NCBI RefSeq assembly: GCF_017354985.1
Contig: NZ_CP071501.1
Location: forward strand, 1,507,501-1,571,500
Length of the DNA: 64,000 nt
Origin: Shewanella cyperi
Lineage (GTDB): Bacteria > Pseudomonadota > Gammaproteobacteria > Enterobacterales > Shewanellaceae
Reading direction: 5' to 3'
Positions 41,636-51,067 of the stretch are shown one piece after another. Positions within the stretch are counted from its first letter, which is position 1. Every line of letters begins with the position of its first letter. Both the position numbers and the translations under genes were made by a program. Below the pieces are notes generated by a model, which did not search any database, was not told where the DNA came from, and was given only the letters and a program-made list of their open reading frames with translations.

Positions 41636-43753
41636 ATGCCGGTCGTGATAAAGAGGGATGGTTGCCAAGCCCCGTTTGATGAAACCCGTATCCGTGATGC
41701 CGTGATGGCGGCCTCTGCCCATGAGGGGATTGAGGACGTGGACTACGCCGCCACAGTGGCGGCAGTGGTGCATGCCGGTGTCAGTCACCTGCAGCAGGTG
41801 CACATCCACGAGCTGCAGTTGGCGGTGGAAAACTGTCTGATGGAAGGCCCCTACAAGGAGGTCGCCCGCCATTATATTGAGTACCGTCACGACAGGGACG
41901 TGTGCCGCGAGGCCAGCAGCAGACTCAATCAGGAGATCCGCTCACTGGTGGAGCAGACCAACGCCGCCCTGTTGCATGAAAATGCCAACAAGGACTCCAA
42001 GGTCATCCCTACCCAAAGGGACCTGCTGGCCGGCATCATAGCCAAGCACTATGCCAAGCGCCATATTCTGCCCAAGGATGTGGTGGCCGCCCACGAGGCC
42101 GGTGATATTCATTATCATGATCTTGATTACGCACCATTTTTCCCCATGTTCAACTGTATGCTCATCGATCTGGAGGGCATGCTGACCCGGGGCTTCAAAA
42201 TGGGCAATGCCGAGATTGAGACTCCAAAATCCATTTCCACCGCCACGGCGGTAACGGCGCAAATCATAGCCCAGGTGGCAAGCCATATTTATGGTGGCAC
42301 CACAATCAACCGCATCGATGAAGTGCTGGCGCCCTTTGTGGCCAAGAGCTACGAGAAGCATTACCAAACCGCGCTGACCTGGGGTGTCAAGGATGCCAAG
42401 GATTACGCCATCGCCCTGACAGAGAAAGAGTGCCACGACGCATTCCAGTCCCTGGAGTACGAGGTCAATACCCTGCACACCGCCAATGGCCAAACCCCGT
42501 TTGTCACCTTTGGCTTTGGCCTCGGAACCCGCTGGGAATCACGGTTAATCCAACAGTCAATCCTGCAGGTGCGGCTCGAAGGCCTGGGACGTAATCGCAA
42601 GACGGCGGTATTCCCCAAACTGGTATTTGCCATTCGCGATGGGATTAACCACAAGGCCGGCGATTGCAACTATGACATCAAGCAACTGGCGCTGAAGTGT
42701 GCATCCCAGCGCATGTATCCCGACATCCTCAATTACGAGCAGGTGGAGAAGGTGACCGGCTCCTTTAAAACTCCCATGGGCTGTCGCAGTTTCCTCGGGG
42801 TTTATGTGGAAAATGGTGAGCTCAAACACGAAGGCCGTAATAACCTGGGGGTAGTCAGCCTCAACCTGCCCCGAATTGCCTTGCTGGCCAAGGGCGATGA
42901 GAGTGAATTTTTCCGCCTGCTGGATGAACGTCTGGCCACGGCGAGGACGGCACTCGACACCCGTATCGAGCGTTTGCAGGGGGTCAAGGCCAGGGTTGCG
43001 CCGATCCTCTATATGGAAGGCGCCTGCGGCGTCAGGCTCAAGGCCGATGATGATATCGCGCCTATTTTCAAAAACGGCCGCGCCTCAATATCCCTTGGCT
43101 ATATTGGTCTGCATGAAACCATCAATGCCCTCTATGGCACCGAAGAGCACCTTTACGATTCGGCCCGGCTGCGGCAAAAGGCGCTCGACATAGTGGCTCA
43201 TATGCAGGCGGCCACCAAGCGCTGGAAGGCCGAAACCGGTTATGGCTTCAGTCTCTACAGCACTCCCAGCGAGAGCCTGTGCAGCCGTTTTGCCAAGATA
43301 GATGCCAGTGAGTTTGGGGTGATCCCCGGTGTCACCGACAAGGGGTATTACACCAACAGTTTCCACCTCGATGTGGAAAAGAAGGTCACGCCCTACGACA
43401 AGATTGATTTCGAGGCGCCATATCCACTGCTGGCCACCGGGGGCTTCATTTGTTACGGCGAATACCCCAACATGCAGCACAACCTGGAAGCGTTGGAGAA
43501 CGTGTGGGACTACAGCTATAGCCGGGTACCTTACTATGGCACCAACACGCCCATCGATGAATGTTACGACTGCGGCTTTACCGGCGAGTTTTCCTGTACC
43601 AGCAAGGGTTTCGTCTGCCCCTCCTGTGGCAACCATGAACCGAGCCGGGTATCTGTGACCCGTCGGGTCTGCGGTTACCTTGGCAGCCCGGACGCCAGGC
43701 CGTTTAACCATGGCAAGCAGGAAGAGGTTAAACGCCGGGTCAAACACCTTTAA
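41636..43753 (+). CDS. nrdD: Anaerobic ribonucleoside-triphosphate reductase (class III)
   Basis: Glycyl-radical enzyme that makes deoxynucleotides without oxygen, after activation by NrdG. The start at 41636 is chosen because AAGAGGGA is optimally spaced to it, giving 705 residues; ATGs at 41594 and 41630 are less suitable. An ATP-cone fills about residues 1-95 (VIKRDGCQAPFDETRIRDAV). The C-terminus has a zinc site (CYDCGF and CPSCG) and the radical loop RRVCGYLGSP with G680 as the predicted radical. All expected motifs are intact. It forms an operon with nrdG and is preceded by EtrA and NrdR sites. Confidence 0.97.
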   Translation: MPVVIKRDGCQAPFDETRIRDAVMAASAHEGIEDVDYAATVAAVVHAGVSHLQQVHIHELQLAVENCLMEGPYKEVARHYIEYRHDRDVCREASSRLNQEIRSLVEQTNAALLHENANKDSKVIPTQRDLLAGIIAKHYAKRHILPKDVVAAHEAGDIHYHDLDYAPFFPMFNCMLIDLEGMLTRGFKMGNAEIETPKSISTATAVTAQIIAQVASHIYGGTTINRIDEVLAPFVAKSYEKHYQTALTWGVKDAKDYAIALTEKECHDAFQSLEYEVNTLHTANGQTPFVTFGFGLGTRWESRLIQQSILQVRLEGLGRNRKTAVFPKLVFAIRDGINHKAGDCNYDIKQLALKCASQRMYPDILNYEQVEKVTGSFKTPMGCRSFLGVYVENGELKHEGRNNLGVVSLNLPRIALLAKGDESEFFRLLDERLATARTALDTRIERLQGVKARVAPILYMEGACGVRLKADDDIAPIFKNGRASISLGYIGLHETINALYGTEEHLYDSARLRQKALDIVAHMQAATKRWKAETGYGFSLYSTPSESLCSRFAKIDASEFGVIPGVTDKGYYTNSFHLDVEKKVTPYDKIDFEAPYPLLATGGFICYGEYPNMQHNLEALENVWDYSYSRVPYYGTNTPIDECYDCGFTGEFSCTSKGFVCPSCGNHEPSRVSVTRRVCGYLGSPDARPFNHGKQEEVKRRVKHL

Positions 43754-43766
43754 TCCTGAACCACAA

Positions 43767-43784
43767 GGGGCGCTTTGGCGCCCC
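43767..43784 (+). other. Perfect hairpin in the nrdD-nrdG gap
   Basis: GGGGCGC and GCGCCCC pair around TTTG, with no T-run after it. In a transcript this could slow ribosomes or protect the upstream message and so set the NrdD to NrdG ratio. That role is inference. Confidence 0.4.
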
Positions 43785-43797
43785 CGAGGGCGCACAG

Positions 43798-44298
43798 ATG
43801 AACTTCCACAAATACTATCCGCTCGATGTGGTCAATGGTCCGGGTACCCGGGTGACGCTGTTTGTGGCCGGCTGCGAACACCAGTGCCGCGGTTGCTATA
43901 ACCAGTCCACCTGGGATCTGCGCAGCGGGCAGGTGTTCGATAAGGCCATGGCCGATACCCTGATCCACGATCTCAACGACACGCGAATCCCTCGCCGGGG
44001 CCTCAGCCTATCCGGTGGCGATCCCCTGCATCCGGCCAATCTGGCCGCCGTTGGCGCCTTGTTGCAGCGGGTGCAGCGGGAATGCCCGGGCAAGGATGTC
44101 TGGCTCTGGACCGGCTATGTCCATGAAAACCTGAGTGACGCACAGCGCGCTGTGGTCGAGCTGGTGGACGTGCTGGTGGATGGCCCCTTTGTGCAGGAGT
44201 TGCTGTCACCGGGATTGCCCTGGCGCGGCAGCAGCAACCAGCGGGTGTTGACCCTCAAGCCAAATAATTCACGCCAGGCAGGCGCTTCGCTGTTATAA
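43798..44298 (+). CDS. nrdG: Anaerobic ribonucleotide reductase-activating protein (radical SAM)
   Basis: Radical SAM activase that installs the glycyl radical on NrdD. The 166 residues carry the [4Fe-4S] motif C26-x3-C30-x2-C33 in GCEHQCRGCYN and a SAM-binding LSGGDPLHP segment (about 73-81). The start has a modest GGGCGCACAG upstream. It lies 44 bp after nrdD, separated by a hairpin. Its last bases overlap the -10 element of yibL. Confidence 0.96.
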   Translation: MNFHKYYPLDVVNGPGTRVTLFVAGCEHQCRGCYNQSTWDLRSGQVFDKAMADTLIHDLNDTRIPRRGLSLSGGDPLHPANLAAVGALLQRVQRECPGKDVWLWTGYVHENLSDAQRAVVELVDVLVDGPFVQELLSPGLPWRGSSNQRVLTLKPNNSRQAGASLL

Positions 44299-44299
44299 T
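44291..44299 (+). promoter_or_regulatory. Extended -10 promoter of yibL
   Basis: TGT-TATAAT, with a perfect hexamer at 44294-44299, overlaps the nrdG stop codon and lies about 50 bp before yibL. No strong -35 is seen. Confidence 0.6.
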
Positions 44300-44349
44300 G
44301 CCTCCCTTGGCACCACGCAGGTGCATTAAGGTATTGAATAGGTAACAGC

Positions 44350-44706
44350 ATGAATTTGAAACAAGAACTGCATGAGCTTAACGATAAGCTCGATAAATTC
44401 CGCCGCAAGCTCGCCGCTGCCGAGCAGCGGGGCGATCAGCATGTGGTAGCGCAGTTCAAGCAGGAAATGGCGGCCCTGACTAAACGCATCGCCAGTGTCA
44501 AACAGCAACAAACCCGGGAACTGGGCAAACAGGCCGGTGAAGTCAAGGATTTGCCGTTCAGGCGCGCCATCACCAAGGCCGAGCAGGCCGACATGGGTAA
44601 GCTGAAAAAGTCGGTCAAGGGACTGGTGGTGGTTCATCCCATGACGGCCCTGGGAAGGCAGATGGGCCTGACCGAGGTGACGGGTTTTGCACCCAAACCT
44701 TTCTGA
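44350..44706 (+). CDS. yibL: YibL-like ribosome-associated protein
   Basis: 118-residue protein of the YibL/DUF2810 family; E. coli YibL cofractionates with ribosomes, but its function is unknown. The N-terminal half is a charged helical, probably coiled-coil region. The C-terminal half holds the nearly invariant FRRAITKAEQADMGKLKKSV and GLVVVHPMTALGR blocks of the family. It has its own promoter at the end of nrdG. Confidence 0.88.
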   Translation: MNLKQELHELNDKLDKFRRKLAAAEQRGDQHVVAQFKQEMAALTKRIASVKQQQTRELGKQAGEVKDLPFRRAITKAEQADMGKLKKSVKGLVVVHPMTALGRQMGLTEVTGFAPKPF

Positions 44707-44851
44707 TATCCCAGTTATCCACTTGGGTATTCCTGTACCAGCCAAAAGTGCTTAGAATAGGGCTCCCGAGGCGCCGCAGTTGTCGGCGCCGTCTGTTTTG
44801 TCAGGGATTTCAGCTGTCTCATGGAATGAGAGCTGTCGTGAAGGTTGAAAC

Positions 44852-45469
44852 ATGTCGATAAAATACGTCGCCACTTCCAAATTGCCTACCCCTTGGGGCA
44901 TCTTTGCCATGCACGGTTTTGAAGATACCGAGACCGGCAAGGAACATGTGGCGCTGACTTACGGTGAGCTGGACGCCAAGACCCCGGTGCTGGGGCGGAT
45001 CCACTCCGAATGTCTTACCGGGGATGCCCTGTTCAGCCTGCGCTGTGACTGTGGTTTCCAATTGCAGACCGCCATGCAAAACATTGCCGAAGCCGGTTGT
45101 GGTTTTATCCTTTATCTGCGTCAGGAAGGGCGTGGTATAGGCTTGCTCAACAAGATCCGCGCCTATGAGTTGCAGGATCAGGGTGCCAATACCGTCGAAG
45201 CCAATGAGCGTCTGGGCTTTGCGGCCGATATGCGTAAATATGACATGATAGCCCCCATGCTGGCCCATATAGGTGTCACCCAGGTGCGTTTGATGACCAA
45301 TAATCCGCGCAAGGTCAAGGCTATGCAGGATGTGGGCATGGACGTGGTGGAGCGGGTGCCGTTGCAGGTGGGTAAGAACCGTTATAACGAGGCCTACCTC
45401 AAGACCAAATCCGATGCCCTGGGGCATATGATGTCCGAGGTCCATTTTAACGATGACCATCAGGACTGA
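44852..45469 (+). CDS. ribA: GTP cyclohydrolase II
   Basis: First committed enzyme of riboflavin synthesis, converting GTP to a diaminopyrimidine phosphate plus formate and pyrophosphate. It has 205 residues; the zinc ligands are C54, C65 and C67 ([18 protein letters not shown]), and the catalytic RQEGRGIGL region follows at about 90. It is the stand-alone RibA form without a RibB domain. The leader of about 90 bp contains a GGCGCCG-type hairpin but no FMN riboswitch that I can recognise. Confidence 0.96.
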   Translation: MSIKYVATSKLPTPWGIFAMHGFEDTETGKEHVALTYGELDAKTPVLGRIHSECLTGDALFSLRCDCGFQLQTAMQNIAEAGCGFILYLRQEGRGIGLLNKIRAYELQDQGANTVEANERLGFAADMRKYDMIAPMLAHIGVTQVRLMTNNPRKVKAMQDVGMDVVERVPLQVGKNRYNEAYLKTKSDALGHMMSEVHFNDDHQD

Positions 45470-45494
45470 ATGTGTTTCAGTGCTCACATATGAA

Positions 45495-45528
45495 TAAAAA
45501 TCAGCGCCTTATGGCGCTGATTTTTTAT
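45495..45528. terminator. Bidirectional terminator after ribA
   Basis: AAAAATCAGCGCC and GGCGCTGATTTTTT form a long stem around TTAT, between convergent ribA and the coiled-coil protein gene. Confidence 0.9.
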
Positions 45529-45538
45529 AGGGTCCGGG

Positions 45539-45913
45539 CTAAGCTCCCTTGCCCCGTCGGGCTGCTTTCAGCTGCTCCCCCGTCAGCGCAAGCAGCCTGG
45601 CATTTAGCTCGGTCAATTCACGCCCAAGCTGTTCTCGTCTGTGTTCGGCACTGTCCGAGTGGTTGCCTCTGAGCTGCTGTAATTCTTTGTTTAACTCCTG
45701 CAGGCGAACCTTAAGCTTGGCAATTTGTTGCTCGAGGGGATCCTGGTGTTCCTGTTGACGGTTTAGTTCAGAGGTGGCCTCACGGCTGGCACCAAAGGCT
45801 TCGGCAATATTCAGGGCCCGGACCAGGTCTTTGCTTGGCTCACTTGCCTGATTGAGCCTGGATGCAGGCACCACGCCAGGCAGGGCGGACGCAGGGGAAA
45901 TCAACATGGCCAT
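45539..45913 (-). CDS. Uncharacterised coiled-coil protein
   Basis: 124 residues; no family recognised. The N-terminal 30 residues are hydrophobic and low in charge (MAMLISPASALPGVVPASRL) but not a clear signal peptide. From about residue 50 to the end it is a charged coiled coil, with EQQIAKLKVRLQELNKELQQLR showing heptads. AAAGGG precedes the ATG. It is leftward, just upstream of the ribA terminator. Confidence 0.7.
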   Translation of the reverse strand: MAMLISPASALPGVVPASRLNQASEPSKDLVRALNIAEAFGASREATSELNRQQEHQDPLEQQIAKLKVRLQELNKELQQLRGNHSDSAEHRREQLGRELTELNARLLALTGEQLKAARRGKGA

Positions 45914-45970
45914 GACACAACCCTTTCTTGGACTCCAATATCAGGTTATCGGCCAATCGGGTGCCTGGCT

Positions 45971-46381
45971 TTAGCTGCGTTTGCCCCAGATATCGGCGTT
46001 GACAGCGCCGCTGACATACTCCTGCTTGGTGGTGCTTTTACCGGCAGGCGCCTCTTTGTCGGCCGGTTTGGCCTTGGCTATGTGTTTTGTTTGAGCAGTG
46101 TGTTTCGTTTGGGCCGGGTGTTTCGTTTGCGCTGAGTGTGCTTCAACCCTGGCCATCGGGACCGGCTGGCCGTGACACTCAAGGTACAAATGCTCGACTT
46201 TTTCCCTGGCCCAGGGGGTGCGACGTAAAAAAGTCAGACTGGATTTGATGCTGGGATCCTGGCTGAAGCAGCGTATGGCAATGCGCTGTGCCAGAGCAGG
46301 CCAACCGAGCTCAGCTACCAGATACTCCAGAATGTGTTTGAGTGTCAGGCCGTGAAGTGGATTTTTGGGTTGTTCGGACAT
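45971..46381 (-). CDS. VF530-family DNA-binding protein with an AQTKH-repeat tail
   Basis: 136-residue protein whose first 75 residues match the VF530 (DUF2132) family ([37 protein letters not shown]), proposed to bind DNA. The C-terminal tail has three tandem AQTKH-type pentapeptides followed by a Lys/Ala-rich stretch, ending in NADIWGKRS. The start at 46381 begins the conserved domain and has AGAG upstream; a longer frame reaching 46507 would overlap cstA and is not credible. The repeats come from 15-bp tandem DNA units and may vary in number between strains. Confidence 0.82.
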   Translation of the reverse strand: MSEQPKNPLHGLTLKHILEYLVAELGWPALAQRIAIRCFSQDPSIKSSLTFLRRTPWAREKVEHLYLECHGQPVPMARVEAHSAQTKHPAQTKHTAQTKHIAKAKPADKEAPAGKSTTKQEYVSGAVNADIWGKRS

Positions 46382-46435
46382 GTGGGCTCTGTTTGACGGG
46401 CCGGTGGGCAAAACCTGATTGTAACCCGCCGGGGC

Positions 46436-46471
46436 AACAAAAAACAAAGGCCGGCATTGCCGACCTTTGTG
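46436..46471 (-). terminator. Intrinsic terminator after the CstA-family gene
   Basis: On the minus strand AAAGGTCGGC and GCCGGCCTTT pair (one G-U) around AAT and are followed by GTTTTTT. It ends the transporter transcript. Confidence 0.85.
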
Positions 46472-46484
46472 CGTGCTGCCAGCC

Positions 46485-47918
46485 TCAGGCTTTTTCGGCC
46501 ACTTCAACCGCCTTGCCCTTGGTGGTCAATAACAGACCGCCCGCCACAGTAACAGCGATAATGATGCCTGCCACGGTGGAGAGGGTCATGGGCAGACCGG
46601 CACCCAGGGTGGCGGAGTTGAGCAGGAAGGTCACCACCACAGTGGTCATAAAGGTAGCCGGCACAGTACAGATCCAGTGCAGCTTGTTATGACGCATCAG
46701 ATAAGCGGAAGCAGTCCAGAGCATAAGTACGGCGGTGGCTTGGTTGGCCACACCGAAATAGCGCCAAATCACCCCGAAGTCCACCTGCGTCAGTATGGCG
46801 CCGACCACGAACAGGGGAATAGCCAGCAGCAGACGCTTGCCCAGCTCATTTTGTGGCAGATTGAAGAACTCTGACAGGATCAGACGGGCAGAGCGGAATG
46901 CGGTATCACCCGAGGTGATTGGCAGCACTATCACACCCAGTACCGCCATAAAGCCACCTATGGTACCCAGCAGACCGGTGGACGCTTCATAGACCACGTT
47001 GGCAGGATTGCCGGCCATGCCGCTGGCGAGGCCTTCAACACCGCCGAAGAACGACAGGGCAATGGCACACCAGATCAGGGCGATTATGCCTTCACCTATC
47101 ATGGCGCCGAAGAACACGAAGCGGCCATTGGATTCATTTTCCATGCAGCGGGCCATCAAAGGTGATTGGGTGGCATGGAAGCCGGAAATGGCGCCACAGG
47201 CAATGGTGATAAAGAGGGCCGGCCACAGTGGCATATCCTTGGGATTGAGGTTGGTCAGGAAGTCAGACGCCTGAACACCTGGCAGCAAACTGTGTTCGGT
47301 CGAGACCAGCAGGGCTATGGTCAGTCCCACGGACATAAACAGTAGCAGGGCGCCGAAGAAGGGATAGAGGCGACCTATGATCTTGTCTACCGGGACTATG
47401 GTGGCTACCAGGTAGTAAACGAAGATCACGCCAACGAAGATGCTGATATCGGCACCGGTCAACTTGGCCAGCAGGCCCGCAGGTGCGGAAATAAATACTA
47501 CGCCCACCAACAGCAAGAGTATGGTGGCAAAGACATTCATGAAGTGCTTGGCTTTCTTGCCCAGGTATTTGCCCGCCAGATTGGGTACCGATTGGCCCCC
47601 ATTGCGTACCGACAGCATGCCGGAAAAATAATCGTGCACCGCACCGGCAAAAATACAGCCTATGACTATCCACAACATGGCGGCAGGGCCATAGAGCGCA
47701 CCCAGGATAGGGCCAAAAATCGGACCCACGCCGGCAATGTTAAGCAGTTGAATAAGGTATACCTTGCCCTTGGACATGGGCACGTAGTCAACCCCGTCGG
47801 TTTGGGTAAAGGCCGGTGTTTGCCGTTTGGCATTGATCCCGAACACCTTCTCCACGAAGGTGCCGTAAATCACGTAGCCGCCTATGAGCAGGCCAACGCA
47901 GAGTAGGAACCAGGTCAT
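46485..47918 (-). CDS. CstA-family transporter (BtsT-like, possible pyruvate transporter)
   Basis: Inner-membrane transporter of the CstA/BtsT family with 477 residues and about 12 hydrophobic segments. The family core [27 protein letters not shown] is near residues 58-84. It is shorter than E. coli BtsT (about 716) because the long C-terminal region is absent. Placement directly downstream of a BtsS/BtsR-like pair, with a matching direct-repeat operator in front, suggests it is the pyruvate-responsive target. Pyruvate as substrate is inferred from E. coli and not shown by this sequence. Confidence 0.9.
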   Translation of the reverse strand: MTWFLLCVGLLIGGYVIYGTFVEKVFGINAKRQTPAFTQTDGVDYVPMSKGKVYLIQLLNIAGVGPIFGPILGALYGPAAMLWIVIGCIFAGAVHDYFSGMLSVRNGGQSVPNLAGKYLGKKAKHFMNVFATILLLLVGVVFISAPAGLLAKLTGADISIFVGVIFVYYLVATIVPVDKIIGRLYPFFGALLLFMSVGLTIALLVSTEHSLLPGVQASDFLTNLNPKDMPLWPALFITIACGAISGFHATQSPLMARCMENESNGRFVFFGAMIGEGIIALIWCAIALSFFGGVEGLASGMAGNPANVVYEASTGLLGTIGGFMAVLGVIVLPITSGDTAFRSARLILSEFFNLPQNELGKRLLLAIPLFVVGAILTQVDFGVIWRYFGVANQATAVLMLWTASAYLMRHNKLHWICTVPATFMTTVVVTFLLNSATLGAGLPMTLSTVAGIIIAVTVAGGLLLTTKGKAVEVAEKA

Positions 47919-47988
47919 TGCTTCTCTCCTTCTTTTTTCAGTACTGGCAGTTTATGGGAAGGAAAGCCACCCTGGTGGTGATTTTGAC

Positions 47989-48017
47989 CGAGCGGTCAAA
48001 TGGAAAGGTTGAGCGGT
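47989..48017 (-). promoter_or_regulatory. BtsR-like operator in front of the CstA-family gene
   Basis: On the minus strand the direct repeats ACCGCTCA (48010-48017) and ACCGCTCG (47989-47996) are separated by 13 bp. This matches the spacing and sequence I know for the E. coli BtsR (YehT) target in front of btsT. The gene-proximal repeat also lies in a palindrome, TTTGACC-GAGC-GGTCAAA (47983-48000). The response regulator gene ends 20 bp away. Confidence 0.85.
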
Positions 48018-48037
48018 TATCTGCCGGCGTCAGTGGT

Positions 48038-48748
48038 TCAGTGAAATCCGAAATACTGCTTGAGTTCTTTAAGATAGCGCCTGGATACCGGCACCCTGGC
48101 ACCGCTGCGGGTTATGACTTCGGCGCCGCCATCCTGCAACTCTATCTCGGCGATGGCAGCAGGCGCCACCAGATACTGGCGATGACAGAAGATGAGCCGG
48201 GTTTTTTCCTCCAGCAGTTTGAGGGTCATCTGGGTATGCACCAGGCCATTGGTCGTCGCCACGTGAACGCCGCCAACGTCGCTGAAAATAAATTCCACAT
48301 CAGAGATGGGCACGACCTTGAGGCGGTTGCCACTGAAGCAGGGCAGGTGGGTGAGTTCGGCCGGGGTAACGGGCCCGAGATCTTTGGGGGCCAAGTCCTG
48401 CCTGAGCCGTGCCAGGGTATGTTCCAGTCTGTCGGGATCTATGGGTTTGAGCAGGTAATCGAAGGCATGGTATTCGAAGGCCTTGATGGCGAACTCATCA
48501 AAGGCGGTGACAAACACTATCCTTGGCATGGTGCTTTTATCCAGCATTGCCAGCAGTTCCATGCCACTTATCCTTGGCATTTGGATATCCAGAAACACCA
48601 ATTGCGGCTTGAGTTCGTTGATGGCCTGCATGGCCTCAATGGCATTACCTACCTGAGCAAGAATAAGGATATCCGGCGACTTGGCCAGCAGTTCGGCCAG
48701 CGCCTCCCGGGCGTAGGGTTCGTCATCAACCAGGATGCAGGAAATCAC
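48038..48748 (-). CDS. btsR: LytTR-family response regulator (BtsR-like)
   Basis: Two-component response regulator of 236 residues: receiver domain with phosphoacceptor D54 in VFLDIQMP, and a LytTR DNA-binding domain from about 130 to the end. The acidic DDE pocket is at 8-10. LytTR proteins bind direct repeats, as found 20 bp downstream before the transporter gene. Its ATG overlaps the kinase gene stop by 4 bp, so kinase and regulator are made together. Confidence 0.92.
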   Translation of the reverse strand: MISCILVDDEPYAREALAELLAKSPDILILAQVGNAIEAMQAINELKPQLVFLDIQMPRISGMELLAMLDKSTMPRIVFVTAFDEFAIKAFEYHAFDYLLKPIDPDRLEHTLARLRQDLAPKDLGPVTPAELTHLPCFSGNRLKVVPISDVEFIFSDVGGVHVATTNGLVHTQMTLKLLEEKTRLIFCHRQYLVAPAAIAEIELQDGGAEVITRSGARVPVSRRYLKELKQYFGFH

Positions 48749-50421
48749 GACTCTTTCTCCGTCAGTGGCAGGGTGATGGTCACCCGGGTATATTCGTCGG
48801 CCCGGCAGTCTACCTTTACCCCATATTGGTTACCGAATTGATTCTGGATCCGTTTATGCACCAGGTTCATGCCCAGGCCCTCGCTGCTTTCCTTGGCTTG
48901 ATAGAGGCCGGCATTGTCGGTCACTTCCAGCACCAATATACCTGCTTCAGCCTTACCGGTAACCTGGATCCTGCCTTGTTCCAGCAGCTGGGAGGTGCCA
49001 TGTTTGACCGCATTTTCTATGATGGGCTGCAGGGTAAAAGCCGGCAATTTTTGCTGCATCAGTTCCACCGGGATGCGGATATCGACACTGAGTTTGTCGA
49101 TAAAGCGCGCTCTTTCAATGCCCAGATAGGCTTCTATGTGCTCAAGCTCATCGGCCAGCGACACCAGATCCGGGCTGCGTTTGAGATTGATGCGTAAAAA
49201 CTGCGATAACTGCTGCAGCAGACTTCTGGCCTTGTCGGGATTGCGGCGAATGATGGCGCCTATGGTATTGAGTGCATTGAACAGGAAATGCGGATTGACC
49301 TGGGCTTGCAGTAATTTGAGTTCGGTCTGGGTCAGCAGGATTTTCTGCTGTTCCACCCGGCCATAAAGTATCTGGTTGGACAGCAGCCTGGCTATCCCTT
49401 CACCCAGGGTGCGGTTGATGTTGAGAAACAGTTTGTTTTTCGGTTCGTACAACTTGATGGTGCCTATTACCTCAGTATCACTGCGCAAGGGGATCACCAG
49501 GCTGGACCCCAGACGGCATTGGGGCGAGATGGAACAGGCGTAGGGCAATTCAACGCCATCGGCGAACATCACCTTGTTGTCCTGTATCGCCTCCAGGGTG
49601 ATTTTCGAGGCGATTGGCGTCCCGGGAATATGGTGATCGGCCCCAATGCCGATAAAAGCCAGCAGTTTTTCCCTGTCTGTGATGGCCACAGCGCCGACAT
49701 TGGTTTCCTCAATGACGATTTGCGCCACCTCGGCGCTGGTGCGCTCGTTAAATCCCTGGGAGAGTAAACCGACACTGCGCTCGGCAATTTTAAGTGCCTT
49801 GGTGGAAAAGCTCGACGACAGTTTGTCGAACATGGCCTTCTGATCTTTGAGCATGCTCATAAAGAGGGCCGCCCCCATGGAGTTGACCAGCAACATGGGC
49901 GGTGCAATCTGCTGGACCAGTGCCCAGGCGTCCTCAAAGGGCTTGGCCACTATCAGTATGATCAGCATTTGCATGATTTCAGCGTAAAAAGTTGCCAGGC
50001 CCGCCACCAGAGGATGATAGCTGAGTTCCGGTTTACCCAGTCGCCTCAGGGTGAGACTCAGCAGTCCCGCCGAAAGGCCCTCCAGTGTCGTTGACAGGGC
50101 ACAGGCCACGTCGGTAAATCCACCCATGCTGTAGCGGTGCAGACCACCGGTAAGCCCCACCGCCAGCCCGGTCACCGGACCACCGAGCAAGCCACCCAGG
50201 ACTGCACCCATGGCGCGGGTGTTGGCAATCGCCCCATGGGTTTGTTCGCCAAAATAGGTGGCCATGATGCAGAAGGTCGAAAAAATTAGATAGATGATGA
50301 TCTTATGGGGGAGCCTGGGGGAGCTTTCGGTCAAGACCTTGAACAATGGGGTCTTGCTGGCCAGATAGACGAATACCAGATAAAGGCACATCTGCTGCGT
50401 TAAAAGCAGGATAAGCGGCAT
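48745..50421 (-). CDS. btsS: LytS-type sensor histidine kinase (BtsS-like)
   Basis: 558-residue sensor kinase: a 5TM-5TMR_LYT membrane domain (about 1-190), a GAF-like region (about 215-345), then a His_kinase domain with phospho-His near H378 in QVNPHFLFNALNT, and an ATPase domain with NAVKHG. The ATG at 50421 is preceded by GGAGAG; a TTG at 50436 is in frame but that ribosome site lies inside it. In E. coli BtsS responds to extracellular pyruvate; here this is inferred from architecture and the neighbouring transporter. Confidence 0.92.
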   Translation of the reverse strand: MPLILLLTQQMCLYLVFVYLASKTPLFKVLTESSPRLPHKIIIYLIFSTFCIMATYFGEQTHGAIANTRAMGAVLGGLLGGPVTGLAVGLTGGLHRYSMGGFTDVACALSTTLEGLSAGLLSLTLRRLGKPELSYHPLVAGLATFYAEIMQMLIILIVAKPFEDAWALVQQIAPPMLLVNSMGAALFMSMLKDQKAMFDKLSSSFSTKALKIAERSVGLLSQGFNERTSAEVAQIVIEETNVGAVAITDREKLLAFIGIGADHHIPGTPIASKITLEAIQDNKVMFADGVELPYACSISPQCRLGSSLVIPLRSDTEVIGTIKLYEPKNKLFLNINRTLGEGIARLLSNQILYGRVEQQKILLTQTELKLLQAQVNPHFLFNALNTIGAIIRRNPDKARSLLQQLSQFLRINLKRSPDLVSLADELEHIEAYLGIERARFIDKLSVDIRIPVELMQQKLPAFTLQPIIENAVKHGTSQLLEQGRIQVTGKAEAGILVLEVTDNAGLYQAKESSEGLGMNLVHKRIQNQFGNQYGVKVDCRADEYTRVTITLPLTEKES

Positions 50422-50680
50422 GCAACTGCTCTCCAAAAGCTCCGGCCCAAAGCGACGTCACAGGGATAAGACGCAGACTTAAGGCTGAAGGCGGGATGAT
50501 TGCTGCTGACGCTGGCTGCAACAGCCAGGCTTCGCCGGCAACGTCCCCTTGGGTTAATCCAACTGTGTCTGATGGCAAGGATGTTAGCCCAGGCCCCGAC
50601 AAGGCTCAAGCGGCTTACTTTCGCGGTTTCATGCACTTTAACGTGCTAAAAGATTGGCGGGTGTGAGCTGTGAACCGGGT

Positions 50681-50710
50681 GAAAAGGCAGGCTGTCGGCT
50701 GACAGCCTGG
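50681..50710 (-). terminator. Intrinsic terminator after the ParA operon
   Basis: AGGCTGTC (50689-50696) and GACAGCCT (50701-50708) form a perfect 8-bp stem with a 4-base loop. On the minus strand it is followed by GCCTTTTC. It ends the parA-small protein unit. Confidence 0.7.
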
Positions 50711-50719
50711 TCTTGGCAA

Positions 50720-51067
50720 TCACAAATGATCGTCTTTACGGCGCTGCAATATATGGCCTTGCTCGCCCGAACTCTTGTCATAAAACTCTTTGATAAGGAT
50801 CCTGAGCAATTTGGATTTGGCTATGCCCGACTCCTTGGCTATCTCATCCAGCTGGGCGATGCTGGCTTCGGTTAGGGTAAAGGTGGCATGACGATATGAC
50901 TTGGTCGTCATCTTATCCAGGCCGCGCTTTGGCGGCTTGGATTTCTGACCCGCCAACAGGGTCGGTTTACCGGATGCATAATTGTTGGCATCAGCGATAA
51001 AGTCTTCCACCGAAATCTTGCTGCGGTCGACTTTGGGTTTCTTGCGTTTAAGGTCAGTTAAGCTCAT
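50720..51067 (-). CDS. Small basic protein encoded with ParA, possible ribbon-helix-helix partner
   Basis: 115 residues starting MSLTDLKRKKPKV; a longer frame from 51136 overlaps parA too far. The N-terminal 60 residues are basic and low complexity. The C-terminal part, RHATFTLTEASIAQLDEIAKESGIAKSKLLRILIKEF, has the pattern of a ribbon-helix-helix or CopG-like DNA-binding fold (inference). Its first 14 bp overlap the end of parA, giving tight coupling. ParA partners often bind DNA and stimulate the ATPase, so a partition-like pair is suggested. No ParB-type domain is visible. Confidence 0.72.
   Translation of the reverse strand: MSLTDLKRKKPKVDRSKISVEDFIADANNYASGKPTLLAGQKSKPPKRGLDKMTTKSYRHATFTLTEASIAQLDEIAKESGIAKSKLLRILIKEFYDKSSGEQGHILQRRKDDHL

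Noticed and set aside
44707..44851. Possible FMN riboswitch before ribA
   Set aside because: The leader is short and shows only a GGCGCCG-type hairpin; conserved RFN elements are not visible.
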